Positions 1 through 8,894 of a stretch of 64,000 bases of DNA are shown in pieces; positions within the stretch are counted from its first letter, which is position 1, and each line of letters opens with the position of its first letter. The stretch comes from Pectobacterium carotovorum (lineage in GTDB: Bacteria > Pseudomonadota > Gammaproteobacteria > Enterobacterales > Enterobacteriaceae). The position numbers were made by a program, and so were the translations under genes. The notes under the pieces are model-generated. The model had not been told where the DNA came from and searched no databases. It worked only from the letters and a program-made list of their open reading frames with translations. Location of the stretch: assembly GCF_033898505.1 (NCBI RefSeq), contig NZ_JAXAFK010000004.1, positions 62,001-126,000 of the forward strand, given 5' to 3'.

Positions 1-1
1 C

Positions 2-1363
2 AGTTTGACCGCCCGTATTTTTGCCATTTTTTGGTTAACACTGGCGCTGGTTCTCATGCTGGTTCTGATGGTGCCCAAGCTGGACTCGCGCCAGCTTACT
101 GCCCTGCTGGAAAACGAGCAGCGGCAGGGCATCATGCTGGAACAGCACATTGAAGCAGACCTTGCCAACACGCCCGCCAACGATCTGCGCTGGTGGCTAC
201 GGCTGTTCTGGGTGTTGGAGAAGTGGGCTCCGCCGGGACAGCGCCTTTTTCTGGTCACCAGTGAAGGCCGTATCTTCGGCGTAGAGAAACATGAAACCCC
301 AATTGTGCGTAATTTTATCGGGCTGTCGGATAACGCCGATCACCCGCAAAAGAAAAATTACGGCCGCATTGAGCTTCTCGGCCCTTTTGCGATCCGCGAT
401 GGTGATGACAACTACCAGCTTTACCTGATTCGTCCTGCCAGCAGCCCACAGTCAGATTTCATCAGCCTGCTGTTCGATCGCCCTCTACTGCTGTTGATCT
501 TCACCATGCTGATCAGTTCACCGCTGTTGCTGTGGCTCGCCTGGAGTTTGGCGAAACCCGCACGTAAGCTCAAACACGCGGCCGACGAAGTCGCTAAAGG
601 CAACTTACGCCAGCACCCTGAGCTGGAATCCGGCCCACAGGAGTTTCAGGCGACGGGCGTCAGCTTTAACCAGATGGTCAGCGCACTGGAACGGATGGTC
701 ACCGCACAGCAACGTCTACTGTCGGATATCTCTCATGAGTTGCGCACGCCGTTGACGCGCTTGCAGCTGGCGACGGCGCTGTTGCGTCGGCGTCAGGGGG
801 AAGGCAATGAGCTGAACCGCATCGAGACGGAAACGCAGCGGCTCGACAGCATGATTAACGATCTGCTGGTGCTCTCACGCAATCAGCACAAGAACGAGCT
901 GACCCGTGAATTCCTGCGTGCCGATGAGCTGTGGGGTAACGTGCTGGACGATGCCGCTTTTGAAGCCGAGCAGATGGGGAAAACGCTGGAAGTACCTTAT
1001 CCACCGGGGCCGTGGACGCTCTTTGGCAACCCTGCCTCGCTCGACAGTGCGCTGGAAAATATCGTGCGCAACGCGCTGCGCTATTCTCACAACCACATTG
1101 AAGTGGCCTTTTCAGTGGATAATCAGGGCATCACCATCAAAGTGGATGATGACGGCCCCGGCGTAAGCCCGGAAGATCGCGAACAGATTTTCCGCCCCTT
1201 CTATCGTACGGATGAAGCGCGCGATCGCGAATCCGGCGGCAGCGGCTTGGGCCTCGCGATTGTGGAAACCGCCATTACGCAGCACAAAGGCTGGGTAAAA
1301 GCGGAAGACAGCCCGCTGGGCGGGTTACGCCTGATCATCTGGCTACCGCTGCATCAGCGGTAA
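2..1363 (+). CDS. cpxA: Sensor histidine kinase CpxA (5' end cut by window edge)
   Basis: Inner-membrane sensor kinase of the Cpx envelope-stress system. It phosphorylates CpxR when periplasmic proteins misfold. The visible protein reads from Ser-Leu-Thr-Ala-Arg, which corresponds to about residue 4 of the 457-residue E. coli protein, so only the start codon and two or three codons lie outside the window; the TTG at position 5 is not the real start. Visible in order: first membrane helix (about residues 4-25), periplasmic sensor loop, second helix (about 157-180), HAMP region (AKPARKLKHAADEV), H-box SDISHELRTPLTRLQ with the phospho-accepting His, N-box NIVRNALRYSH, and G-boxes DDDGPGVSPED and GGSGLGLAIVE. 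All catalytic motifs are intact. A strong hairpin terminator follows. cpxR should lie just upstream, outside the window. Identity is near certain from the family-specific sequence. Confidence 0.97.
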   Translation, partial: SLTARIFAIFWLTLALVLMLVLMVPKLDSRQLTALLENEQRQGIMLEQHIEADLANTPANDLRWWLRLFWVLEKWAPPGQRLFLVTSEGRIFGVEKHETPIVRNFIGLSDNADHPQKKNYGRIELLGPFAIRDGDDNYQLYLIRPASSPQSDFISLLFDRPLLLLIFTMLISSPLLLWLAWSLAKPARKLKHAADEVAKGNLRQHPELESGPQEFQATGVSFNQMVSALERMVTAQQRLLSDISHELRTPLTRLQLATALLRRRQGEGNELNRIETETQRLDSMINDLLVLSRNQHKNELTREFLRADELWGNVLDDAAFEAEQMGKTLEVPYPPGPWTLFGNPASLDSALENIVRNALRYSHNHIEVAFSVDNQGITIKVDDDGPGVSPEDREQIFRPFYRTDEARDRESGGSGLGLAIVETAITQHKGWVKAEDSPLGGLRLIIWLPLHQR

Positions 1364-1419
1364 ATCGGACAGGTTCTTTCCGCACCGCCGACGTTTTTTT
1401 CTAGCAGACCATACCTTCT

Positions 1420-1452
1420 CAGGTGCCCGACATGGGCACCTGTCATTTTCTG
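1420..1452 (+). terminator. Intrinsic terminator after cpxA
   Basis: A perfect 9-bp stem (CAGGTGCCC, 5-nt loop, GGGCACCTG) is followed by a T-rich tract (TCATTTTCTGTTT). It lies 57 bases after the cpxA stop and ahead of the next gene, so it probably ends cpx operon transcription. Confidence 0.8.
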
Positions 1453-1561
1453 TTTATCTTCTCAAAGTTACACTGGATTGCGTTTTTTACGCGATTGCGT
1501 AGAGTGATCCCCACTCATGCCGAAAACAGGCAAGACCCGTGTTAAATGAAGGATACCAACC

Positions 1562-3736
1562 ATGAAAGGAGTAACGCTGCTGGCTGGCGTACTGACCGCG
1601 TTAATGAGCAGTCAGGCATTCAGTTCCAGCGATGGAGTGTGCGGCTTTTCCGACTCAGAATGTGGCATGTCCGCCCTGCCTTACCTGCAACCGGGTAATG
1701 ACACGCGTACGAATCTGATGTTGCTGCAAAGCCGTCTCCACGGAATTTCGCTTCCGTTACCCCATCCTTTACCCGATCAAACGCGTTCACGTATCGACCC
1801 TTTTACGGCCTACCGAGTCATGGGGATCGCGGCGACGGAAACGCCTCAGACGCCAGAGGCAGGAGAGGATGTCACGGCGGATGCGCCCTACCTCTCGACG
1901 CTCAACAAAGCGAAGCAACTGAATCTTCCGTTGTCCATTCAGAGCACGATCTCCACGTTTTCGCCTGATGACAACGAAGGACGGCATATTTCCAATGCGC
2001 TCTCCACGCTGGAAGCGTTTTTCGATGTCCTGTTGGCAGACAAACAGCTCACCGAGGAACAGCGCACGCTGCTGGCACATCAGCGGGTGAATCTCCTCAA
2101 TCCGTTGTATACCAAAGAGGCGCTGAACGAGGGTCTTGCAAGCCTGCCGGACGAAGGACATGCCGGCGCACTTATGCAATATTTGTTCGCGGTTCTGGCG
2201 TTCTATCAGGGTCACTTTGATGAGGCGGAAAGCGGTTTTCAGGCGTTGGTATCATCACCACAGCCGTGGGTAGCGGAAACCTCGCGCTACATGTTGATTC
2301 GCGTGGCAATCAATAAAGCCATGGAAAACGCGCTTGATGAATACAACATGTTCGATGCCAGTAAAGCCGATAAGGCCGCCGCTCAGCTAGCCGTTCAGCA
2401 TATTGATGACTACCTGAAGCAGTATCCCGAGGGGCAATACGTCGATTCCGCTAACGGACTGTATCGCCGCGCATACTGGATCATGAATGATACGAATGCT
2501 CTGGCGAAAACGTACCAACACGAACTGGACGGCACCGCCGACATCGAAGACCTCCTTGAATTGAACGATGAGATCGACAATAAGCTGCTGGAAAATCGGC
2601 AGTTCACCAGTGCGCCCGGCAGCGCACCGTTGACGATGGTGCAAGATATCAAGCGCTTGCGTTCGGATGAAGGCTGGCTGGCATTACCCGCCTTATCCGC
2701 CGACGAACTGGCCGCGCAGAAACCGCTGTTTGAGCAAGACAACATGCAGGACGCGTTCAACTACCTTCAAGCCGCCCAGCTGTTTTATGGTCAAAAAGAT
2801 TACGCCGCCGTGGTTAACAGCGTTCCCGCTACGCAGGAAAACGATCTGACCGATACCGTGCGTTTTAGTCTGCAAGTATTACGCGGTCGGGCGCTGGTAC
2901 GTCTGGAGCGCTGGGATGAGGCAGAAGCGCACTGGCGCCAGCTGTTAACGCGCAAGATGGGGTACACGCAAAATCAGTTCCTGCAACTAGCACTGGCGGA
3001 AACGCTGGTCAAGGCAGGCCATCCCGAGCGAATTTTTACCGCTGATAGCCCGGTGAAAAACCTGCGCTTCCGTTCTGCCGTGCTGAAGATTAGCGCCAAC
3101 GCCGATTTGCTCCGTCAGCAAACGGGCGCGCAGCAGAGCCATGAGGAGCGGGCCATTGCGCTACATACGCTGTTAACCAAATCACTGACTCACGGCGATT
3201 ACGCCAGCTATCTCAAGGATGTTCAGTTGCGAAAAGACATCGCACCACTGGTCAGCAGCGAAAATCAAAGCTGGAATCAGGAAGATCTGACGGCATTTGA
3301 CTGGGATGGCAGCGACACCGAAGAAGACTATCAGTGTCCGGCGCTGAACGACGTGGTCACAACATTGAACCAACGCCCCAATGACGCGCGTGCGATTAAC
3401 TGCCTTGGCGAGTTCTTCCTGCGCACCAATAACAGCGTGGGCTTCGACTGGGGTGAAGGCAGCATGTTGAGCGGGCTCACCAACGCGCCAACGCAATTCG
3501 TCGGCACTGAATATAACCGTCTGGATGGTTATATGAAGGTGATTGCCGATCCGAAAGCGCCACCGGAAGATAAAACCTATGCCCTGTATCGCGCGGTCTA
3601 CTGCTATGCGCCGAGCGGCTATAACGACTGTGGTCCACAGGAAATCAGCAAGGCAACCCGCAAAGCCTGGTTTACTCAACTGAAAACCAAATACAAAGGC
3701 AGCGTGTGGGCAGACAAGCTCGATTATTACTGGTAA
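1562..3736 (+). CDS. Large exported protein of unknown function, helical-repeat type
   Basis: I do not recognise a named family. The 724-residue protein starts at an ATG with AAGGA upstream and begins with a signal peptide (MKGVTLLAGVLTALMSSQAFS), so it should be exported. The rest is hydrophilic and rich in Ala, Leu and Asp with helix-pair spacing that looks like TPR/SEL1-type repeats, for example around residues 206-235 (YLFAVLAFYQGHFDEAESGF) and 445-490 (LVRLERWDEAEAHWRQLL). Several Cys residues are clustered near the N-terminus (VCGFSDSECG) and near the C-terminus, which would suit periplasmic disulfides. The following DUF3142-type gene begins inside its last codons, so the two are translationally coupled and probably act together. 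A scaffolding or surface role is a guess. Confidence 0.7.
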   Translation: MKGVTLLAGVLTALMSSQAFSSSDGVCGFSDSECGMSALPYLQPGNDTRTNLMLLQSRLHGISLPLPHPLPDQTRSRIDPFTAYRVMGIAATETPQTPEAGEDVTADAPYLSTLNKAKQLNLPLSIQSTISTFSPDDNEGRHISNALSTLEAFFDVLLADKQLTEEQRTLLAHQRVNLLNPLYTKEALNEGLASLPDEGHAGALMQYLFAVLAFYQGHFDEAESGFQALVSSPQPWVAETSRYMLIRVAINKAMENALDEYNMFDASKADKAAAQLAVQHIDDYLKQYPEGQYVDSANGLYRRAYWIMNDTNALAKTYQHELDGTADIEDLLELNDEIDNKLLENRQFTSAPGSAPLTMVQDIKRLRSDEGWLALPALSADELAAQKPLFEQDNMQDAFNYLQAAQLFYGQKDYAAVVNSVPATQENDLTDTVRFSLQVLRGRALVRLERWDEAEAHWRQLLTRKMGYTQNQFLQLALAETLVKAGHPERIFTADSPVKNLRFRSAVLKISANADLLRQQTGAQQSHEERAIALHTLLTKSLTHGDYASYLKDVQLRKDIAPLVSSENQSWNQEDLTAFDWDGSDTEEDYQCPALNDVVTTLNQRPNDARAINCLGEFFLRTNNSVGFDWGEGSMLSGLTNAPTQFVGTEYNRLDGYMKVIADPKAPPEDKTYALYRAVYCYAPSGYNDCGPQEISKATRKAWFTQLKTKYKGSVWADKLDYYW

Positions 3737-4506
3737 CGCCGTCAATCGTGCTGGCCTGCATAGTCTCATTCTGTACGCAGGCCACTTCCGTTAACGCAGC
3801 ACCTTCAACCGTCAACGCGGCGAACGCCACCGTCGATGCGACACGCTATCAGGATTTCTGGCTGTGGGCAGCGGTAAAGCCGCAGCCCATCCTGCATCAG
3901 GCACAGACGCTGTACTTGCATCAGGGAGAAGTGGCTCGCCGTCAGGGCAAGGTCGTTTTCCTGCGTCAGGGAATTCCGCCCAGCCAGCTGCGCGTTAACC
4001 GCGTCTGGCTGGCTTTCCGCATGACCACGCTGGAGCTCTCCGATCGCCATTTGAACCGGATGCTAAAGCTACGGGAAAAGTGGCAGCGCCACGGTAATCA
4101 GATTGTCGGGATTCAGATTGATTTTGACGCGAAAAGCTATCAATTGGCTGGCTATGTCGCGTTTCTGACACAGCTGCGTGAGCGTTTACCCGAAGATTGT
4201 CAGCTCAGTATTACGGGGCTGCTCGACTGGTCGAAAACTGGAGATGTGTCGGCGTTGAACCGCTTACAGGGCAAGCTGGATGAAGTGGTGGTGCAAACCT
4301 ATCAGGGGCGCAGCACCATTACCAACTACGCCGAGTACCTACCCGCGCTGATGAAGCTGACCCTGCCTTTCCGGGTAGGACTGGTACAAAACGGCAAGTG
4401 GGAACCGCAGTGGCAGCAGCGCCTTGCCACGTCACCGTATTATCGCGGGGAAGTGGTCTTTCTGGTGAATCCGCCACTGAAAAAAACCGCCACCGGCAGG
4501 CTGTAG
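3706..4506 (+). CDS. Exported DUF3142-family protein
   Basis: Protein of unknown function that resembles the DUF3142 family. The GTG at 3706 overlaps the upstream gene by 31 bases and gives a start MGRQAR followed by a hydrophobic segment with a lipobox-like VLAC ending at Cys18, so it may be a lipoprotein. Alternatively the AxA-like site near residue 31 would be cut and the protein released; a GTG at 3748, after the upstream stop, would give a shorter leader. The mature part is a compact domain with W/F-rich strands and an acidic motif (GIQIDFDAKSY, then LSITGLLDW, then VVVQTYQG) that looks like a TIM-barrel fold of the glycoside-hydrolase type. Substrate unknown. It converges on trmL, and the two stop codons lie in one inverted repeat. 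Confidence 0.7.
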   Translation: MGRQARLLLVTPSIVLACIVSFCTQATSVNAAPSTVNAANATVDATRYQDFWLWAAVKPQPILHQAQTLYLHQGEVARRQGKVVFLRQGIPPSQLRVNRVWLAFRMTTLELSDRHLNRMLKLREKWQRHGNQIVGIQIDFDAKSYQLAGYVAFLTQLRERLPEDCQLSITGLLDWSKTGDVSALNRLQGKLDEVVVQTYQGRSTITNYAEYLPALMKLTLPFRVGLVQNGKWEPQWQQRLATSPYYRGEVVFLVNPPLKKTATGRL

Positions 4507-4522
4507 CACGCTGTGGCTACAG
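4501..4522. terminator. Hairpin spanning the two convergent stop codons
   Basis: CTGTAGC (4501-4507) pairs perfectly with GCTACAG (4516-4522). The stop codon of the DUF3142 gene (TAG, 4504-4506) and that of trmL on the other strand (4517-4519) both lie inside the stem. There is no clear T-run, so it may be a weak bidirectional terminator or an mRNA 3'-end stabiliser. Confidence 0.45.
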
Positions 4523-4981
4523 GCAACCGCCGAAGCCATTTTGCCGCCAGGCTTCATAGCTGATGATCGCCACCGCATTGGACAGATTCAGGCTACGGTT
4601 ATTAGATTGCATGGGAATGCGGATACGGAAATCTGGCTCGAAGCCATTGCGAATCTCATCCGGCAGACCGGACGTTTCCGATCCAAACAGCAAGACATCA
4701 CCTGGCTGGTAGCTCGGCTGATCATAAGGACGGCTGCCTTTGGTGGTACAGGCAAAGATGCGCTTACCCGGAACAGCGGCCAGAAAATCCTGATAGTTTT
4801 TATGACGGCTGACGTTCGCCAGATCGTGATAATCCAGCCCCGCACGGCGTAGTTTTTTCTCTTCAAAATCAAACCCCAGCGGTTCAATCAAATGAAGCGT
4901 ACAGCCGTTGTTGGCCGCCAGTCGAATAATATTGCCGGTGTTTGGTGCAATTTGAGGCTCATAGAGCGTGATATGAAACAT
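4517..4981 (-). CDS. trmL: tRNA (cytidine(34)-2'-O)-methyltransferase TrmL
   Basis: SPOUT-class methyltransferase (formerly YibK) that adds a 2'-O-methyl group to the wobble nucleotide of tRNA-Leu isoacceptors, using S-adenosylmethionine. The 154-residue length matches the family (E. coli 157). Visible are the N-terminal [19 protein letters not shown], the central FGSETSGLP loop and the C-terminal [12 protein letters not shown] that forms the SPOUT trefoil-knot cofactor site. It is a single gene, convergent with the DUF3142 gene. A conserved housekeeping function; identity is firm. Confidence 0.96.
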   Translation of the reverse strand: MFHITLYEPQIAPNTGNIIRLAANNGCTLHLIEPLGFDFEEKKLRRAGLDYHDLANVSRHKNYQDFLAAVPGKRIFACTTKGSRPYDQPSYQPGDVLLFGSETSGLPDEIRNGFEPDFRIRIPMQSNNRSLNLSNAVAIISYEAWRQNGFGGCL

Positions 4982-5242
4982 GAGATAACGTCAACCACGA
5001 AGGAAAATTCCGCCGCAGTATAACGCATTCCAACAGGGCAACCCAAAACCTGTGCGCATAGGATTGCGGATTACTCTGCACGACGTTTTCACCCACAGCG
5101 ATTACACTTGATCTTACGGAAAAAGGCGTTCGAACAGCGATAATGGATAGATCGTAAAGACGCTGTACTCTTCTATCTCATTATCGCTGTTTGCGTTTCA
5201 CAAATGGCTTATCGACAGGCCGAAGGCTTGTGTGGAGGTTTA

Positions 5243-5539
5243 ATGAAACACCCTAAGACATTATTGGCCTGTGCTGTGCTGCTCGGCCTGCCGCTTCTGG
5301 CAAGCGCTAACACGCCGCAAGCACCCACGCAACAGCAGCAGTTTGAGAGCGGCATCAGCAGCCAGAAACAGTTGCAGCAGAATATGCAACAGAGCCAGAA
5401 ATTGCAGCAACAGCAGTTGAATCAGCAGCTCCAGCAGCGTAACCAACAGTTGAATCAACAACGTCAGCAGCAGCTACAGAAAGATTTAGAGCGATCGCAG
5501 AGAACCACGCCGCCGCCGCCAATTCAACAGAATCCTTGA
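5243..5539 (+). CDS. Small exported Gln-rich protein (DUF2756/YhhA-like)
   Basis: A 98-residue protein. I chose the ATG at 5243 because GGAGGT (5234-5239) is an excellent ribosome binding site and the resulting N-terminus (MKHPKTLLACAVLLGLPLLASA) is a canonical signal peptide; an in-frame upstream extension to 5204 has neither. The mature part is dominated by Gln, with repeated QLQQ and NQQLNQQ blocks forming a likely coiled coil or extended helix, and ends in a Pro run (TPPPPIQQNP). The composition recalls E. coli YhhA (DUF2756), but the match is of low complexity. It is presumably periplasmic. No operon partner. Confidence 0.72.
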   Translation: MKHPKTLLACAVLLGLPLLASANTPQAPTQQQQFESGISSQKQLQQNMQQSQKLQQQQLNQQLQQRNQQLNQQRQQQLQKDLERSQRTTPPPPIQQNP

Positions 5540-5589
5540 TCAACGGGTCTGCTCTTTTGGTTTTTTATTATCTTACGCGCGTAAAGAAT

Positions 5590-5830
5590 TACGCTGAGGT
5601 GGGCATGACCGTCGGATGAGCGGTATGGACACCGCGAAAGCCTGTGCCGCGCCGGGAGCGCGTCACAGGCGGTCCGGGTAGCGGGCATGAGCACCGAAGG
5701 TACCGCAAAGCGGCGTGATTCCCCGCGAAAAGCCGGGGGTCACGGGGCGGCGGCGATTGAGTCGCACCGTGTCGGGCGCGTGCGACAACGGTTGCAGAAA
5801 ACCACGAGAGCAAACGCGCACGAAACATTA
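5590..5830. other. GC-rich hairpin cluster, no convincing gene
   Basis: This stretch of about 240 bases is much richer in G+C than its flanks and packed with inverted repeats: GCGGT/ACCGC near 5620-5634; a long hairpin at 5640-5670 (GCCTGTG/CACAGGC outer stem, CGCGC/GCGCG inner stem, loop CGGGA); CCGC-AAA-GCGG near 5703-5713; CCCCG/CGGGG near 5721-5738; and GTCGCAC/GTGCGAC at 5761-5786. A 79-codon frame on the minus strand (5589-5828) is open but has no ribosome binding site or protein-like composition. It is probably a dispersed repeat or a structured RNA lying 3' of the AEC carrier gene. Confidence 0.5.
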
Positions 5831-5883
5831 CATAACACTAACAGAGTGCCTAACCACAGGCTTCCTCAGCCAAGCGTGGCTGA

Positions 5884-6840
5884 CTATAACCGCACACCCA
5901 TCAGCGTCAGAATCAACGGCGTGGTTAATGCCGCCATCGCCGTTGATAGCAGCAGGCTTGATGCCACCGGGCCGCCCAGCACATCGAACTGGCGTGACAT
6001 CAGATAGACGTTGACGCCTACCGCCATCGACCCCAGCAGCACAACCGCACGCGTTTCCATTTCCGGCAGGCCAAGCGCAATAGCAATCCCCCAGATCACC
6101 AGCGGCTGTACCAGCAGCTTGATCGTGCAAATCGCCGTGCTGATCTGCCAGCCGTCGCGCACGCGGTATTCCGCCAGCCCCATTCCCAAAGCCACCAGCG
6201 ACAGCGGCGCGGCAATCTGCCCCAGCATGGAAAGCGGCTGATCGACATACGACGGCAGCGGCAGGCCGGTCAGGCTGAACGCCGTACCGGACAGAATGCC
6301 GATAATCAGCGGATTCTTCAGCACGCCCAGCGCGGTTTTAGTAAAGCCTTGTAGCGACAGTGCCCCGTTACGCGCCCATTCCACCGACACCGTCACCAGC
6401 GTCCACAGAATAAGCCCGTTAAACACCACCACCAGCGCAACCGACGGAATAGCCTCTTCGCCCAGCATCAGCGTGGCAATCGGCAGCCCCAGCATCACGT
6501 TATTGGAAAAGATACCGCTCAGCGCAAACAGCGAGCCAGAGACACCATCGAGATGAAAGATCTTGCGCGCCACGATGCGGCCTAAAACAAACACCAGCAG
6601 GCAGCCGCCAAAAAAGGCGATCAGCAGTCGGGCATCCACCACCGGACGTTTGGAAAAATCCGACATCAGACGGAACAACATGGCAGGCATGGCGACGGAG
6701 AAGACAAAACGTGTCATGCCGTCGGTCACGGTGGTCGGCCATTTACCGTAGCGAATCAGGCTATAGCCGAGCGCGATAAGAACAAAGAGGGGTAACGACA
6801 GAAAAATCTGGTGCCAAAGCGAAACAATAAATGCGGGCAT
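5884..6840 (-). CDS. AEC-family transporter (auxin efflux carrier type)
   Basis: Inner-membrane carrier of 318 residues with about ten hydrophobic segments in two halves, the usual AEC design. Visible family features include FSNNVMLGLPIATLMLGE (about residues 111-128, with the helix-breaking Asn-Asn) and the second-half counterpart LLGSMAVGVNVYLMSRQF (about 268-285). Bacterial relatives export or import small carboxylates such as malate or malonate; nothing nearby fixes the substrate. The ATG at 6840 follows AAGGA at good spacing. It is a single gene with a hairpin-rich region downstream and a dispersed repeat upstream. Confidence 0.88.
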   Translation of the reverse strand: MPAFIVSLWHQIFLSLPLFVLIALGYSLIRYGKWPTTVTDGMTRFVFSVAMPAMLFRLMSDFSKRPVVDARLLIAFFGGCLLVFVLGRIVARKIFHLDGVSGSLFALSGIFSNNVMLGLPIATLMLGEEAIPSVALVVVFNGLILWTLVTVSVEWARNGALSLQGFTKTALGVLKNPLIIGILSGTAFSLTGLPLPSYVDQPLSMLGQIAAPLSLVALGMGLAEYRVRDGWQISTAICTIKLLVQPLVIWGIAIALGLPEMETRAVVLLGSMAVGVNVYLMSRQFDVLGGPVASSLLLSTAMAALTTPLILTLMGVRL

Positions 6841-6944
6841 GACGCCACTTCCTTATTACCGGCACCAAGTCAGAAAGATAATCCCCGCAAGCAAAGATCA
6901 TGCGGCAATTGGCGAATGCTGGTCACTTAATCATGAGTATGGAT

Positions 6945-7016
6945 TTAGGGGAAACACGGTGATGAGGTTCCCGCAGGGATGCCTCACACCGTGGTAGCCC
7001 CGGTATCTCGATCCTT
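6945..7016 (-). repeat. Dispersed hairpin repeat, copy A
   Basis: Read on the minus strand, this element starts AAGGATCGAGATA and ends near CCTAA. It matches copy B at 47737-47810 over about 70 bases. Outer stem: CACGGTG (6955-6961 on +) pairs with CACCGTG (6987-6993); inside it GAGG/CCTC and TCCC/GGGA stack into one hairpin. Copy B has CACGGGG/CCCCGTG, a paired change that keeps the stem. It lies between ugpQ and the AEC gene. Confidence 0.75.
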
Positions 7017-7046
7017 AAACGATCGACATTCGACGATGAGCAGACC

Positions 7047-7796
7047 TCAGCCGGTCGCGAAATTTGCCCCGATTAAATCTATCCGGTCAGTACAGATACA
7101 GTCAACGCCCCAATCCAGCAAAGTTTGCGCGCGATCAGGTTGGTTGACGGTATAAACCAGAATGCGCAAACCCGCAGCTTTCAGCGCCGCGACGCGTTCT
7201 GCCGTCAGCAGTTTGTGATTCAGGTGGATGGACACACAACCCAGACGCTGTATTAACGCCAGCCAGTCCTCTTCCCACTCATCCAGCAGCAGCCCGCGCG
7301 GCAGTTCCGGCACCGCTTCTTGCGCCGCTTCCAGGGCTTCGATAGAGAACGATGACAGCAGCGGTGCAACCGGATGATCGGCCCACAGTTGGCGCGCCGC
7401 CAGCGCAATCACCCGTCCGGTTTCTGTTTCATATCCGGTAGTGGGTTTAATCTCGATATTGGCTGCCATGCCATACTGCACGCAGCGTTTTGCCACTTCC
7501 GATAGCAGCGGCAGGCGTTCACCAACAAATTTATGACCGTACCAGCCGCCGACATCCAGCCCGACCAGCTTGTCCCACGGCAGTTCTCCTGCAATGCCCC
7601 AGCCGTTGCTGGTGCGCTCAAGCGTATCGTCGTGTAGGAGGAAAATCTGGCCGTCCTGCGACAGCTTGGCGTCAAATTCGATCATCTTGTGACCGAGGCT
7701 AGCACCGACATCAATCGCCGCCAGCGTGTTTTCCGGTGCCAGTGAACCGCCGCCGCGATGGGCGACAATGCTCGGGTAAGGCCAGATTGTTTCCAT
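7047..7796 (-). CDS. ugpQ: Glycerophosphodiester phosphodiesterase UgpQ
   Basis: Cytoplasmic enzyme that hydrolyses glycerophosphodiesters brought in by UgpBAEC to sn-glycerol-3-phosphate plus an alcohol. The 249 residues match the family (E. coli 247). The GDPD signature is clear: [17 protein letters not shown] (catalytic His and Arg, residues about 12-28), then [10 protein letters not shown] and [13 protein letters not shown] with the second catalytic His and metal-binding acidic residues. The ATG overlaps the ugpC stop by one base (TAATG), so it is translationally coupled as the last gene of the ugpBAECQ operon. Confidence 0.96.
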   Translation of the reverse strand: METIWPYPSIVAHRGGGSLAPENTLAAIDVGASLGHKMIEFDAKLSQDGQIFLLHDDTLERTSNGWGIAGELPWDKLVGLDVGGWYGHKFVGERLPLLSEVAKRCVQYGMAANIEIKPTTGYETETGRVIALAARQLWADHPVAPLLSSFSIEALEAAQEAVPELPRGLLLDEWEEDWLALIQRLGCVSIHLNHKLLTAERVAALKAAGLRILVYTVNQPDRAQTLLDWGVDCICTDRIDLIGANFATG

Positions 7797-8869
7797 TATT
7801 CCATCCGTAATCCGCTTTGCGAATCAAACAGGTGCCATGATGACGTCGGTAAATGCAGCCAGAGCGTCGAACCGATATCGGGGCAGTGCTCATAAGAGAG
7901 CCGCACAATTACGTTCTGCCCGCCCCACTTGCCGTGCGCTAAATTGTCCGCACCCAGCAGTTCGAGTGTTGAAATCTGTAACGGGATACCGCCGGTTTCG
8001 CGCGTCGCCAGCTGAATATGCTCTGGTCGTACCCCCAGCGTCAATGCTTTACCACTCCACTGCGGCTTCGGCTCAGGCAGCGCCAGAGCGATGTCGCCAC
8101 CGATTTCAAAACGGCAGCCGTCATCGCTAATGCGACCCGACCACAGATTCATGGCCGGCGAGCCAATAAAACTGGCTACAAACAGCGATGCCGGACGGCG
8201 ATAAATCTCCGCCGGTGCGCCGATTTGTTCGGCGATCCCTTTGTTCATGACGATGACGCGCTGCGCCAGCGTCATCGCTTCAACCTGATCGTGCGTGACG
8301 TACAGGCTGGTGGTTTTCAGGCGCTGGTGCAGCTGTTGCAATTCCAGCCGCATCTGTACACGCAGTTTGGCATCCAGATTCGACAGCGGTTCGTCGAACA
8401 GGAACACAGCCGGTTCACGTACAATCGCCCGCCCCATCGCCACGCGCTGACGCTGCCCACCTGATAGCTCACGCGGTTTGCGTTGCAGCAGCGGCATCAG
8501 CTCCAGAATTCGCGCCGCATCTTCCACGCGCTCACGAATCTGCACCTTGCCGAAGCCACGGATTTTCAGGCCGTAAGCCATATTGTCAAACACGTTCATA
8601 TGGGGATAAAGCGCATAGTTCTGGAACACCATCGCAATACCGCGATCTTTCGGTTCCAGATTGGTGACCCGCTGGTTATCAATATAGATATCACCGCTGG
8701 TGGTGCGTTCAAGGCCTGCCACCATGCGCAGCAGCGTCGATTTACCGCAGCCTGACGGTCCGACCATCACCACGAACTCGCCGTCAGCGACATCCAGGTC
8801 GATGGGTTGGATAATCTGTGTTTTGCCATCGTAAGACTTGGTGACGGCCTGAAGTTTTAAACATGCCAT
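7796..8869 (-). CDS. ugpC: sn-Glycerol-3-phosphate ABC transporter ATPase UgpC
   Basis: ATP-binding subunit that powers G3P and glycerophosphodiester import. 357 residues against 356 in E. coli. Visible: Walker [10 protein letters not shown] (about 38-46), Q-loop [14 protein letters not shown] signature [15 protein letters not shown], Walker B VFLFDEP, and switch His in YVTHDQ. The C-terminal third (after about residue 240) is the MalK-type regulatory OB domain (LGVRPEHI). It lies 25 bases after ugpE and overlaps ugpQ. Confidence 0.97.
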   Translation of the reverse strand: MACLKLQAVTKSYDGKTQIIQPIDLDVADGEFVVMVGPSGCGKSTLLRMVAGLERTTSGDIYIDNQRVTNLEPKDRGIAMVFQNYALYPHMNVFDNMAYGLKIRGFGKVQIRERVEDAARILELMPLLQRKPRELSGGQRQRVAMGRAIVREPAVFLFDEPLSNLDAKLRVQMRLELQQLHQRLKTTSLYVTHDQVEAMTLAQRVIVMNKGIAEQIGAPAEIYRRPASLFVASFIGSPAMNLWSGRISDDGCRFEIGGDIALALPEPKPQWSGKALTLGVRPEHIQLATRETGGIPLQISTLELLGADNLAHGKWGGQNVIVRLSYEHCPDIGSTLWLHLPTSSWHLFDSQSGLRME

Positions 8870-8894
8870 AAGTGTTTCCGAAATTCGTCTTGAT

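Noticed and set aside
3182..3769. 195-codon minus-strand frame opposite the 724-residue protein
   Set aside because: No homology, no ribosome binding site, and the + strand gene is far better supported.
5589..5828. 79-codon minus-strand frame in the GC-rich hairpin island
   Set aside because: Composition (Arg, Pro, Ser, His) follows from GC-rich hairpins; no start signals. Kept as a non-coding region.
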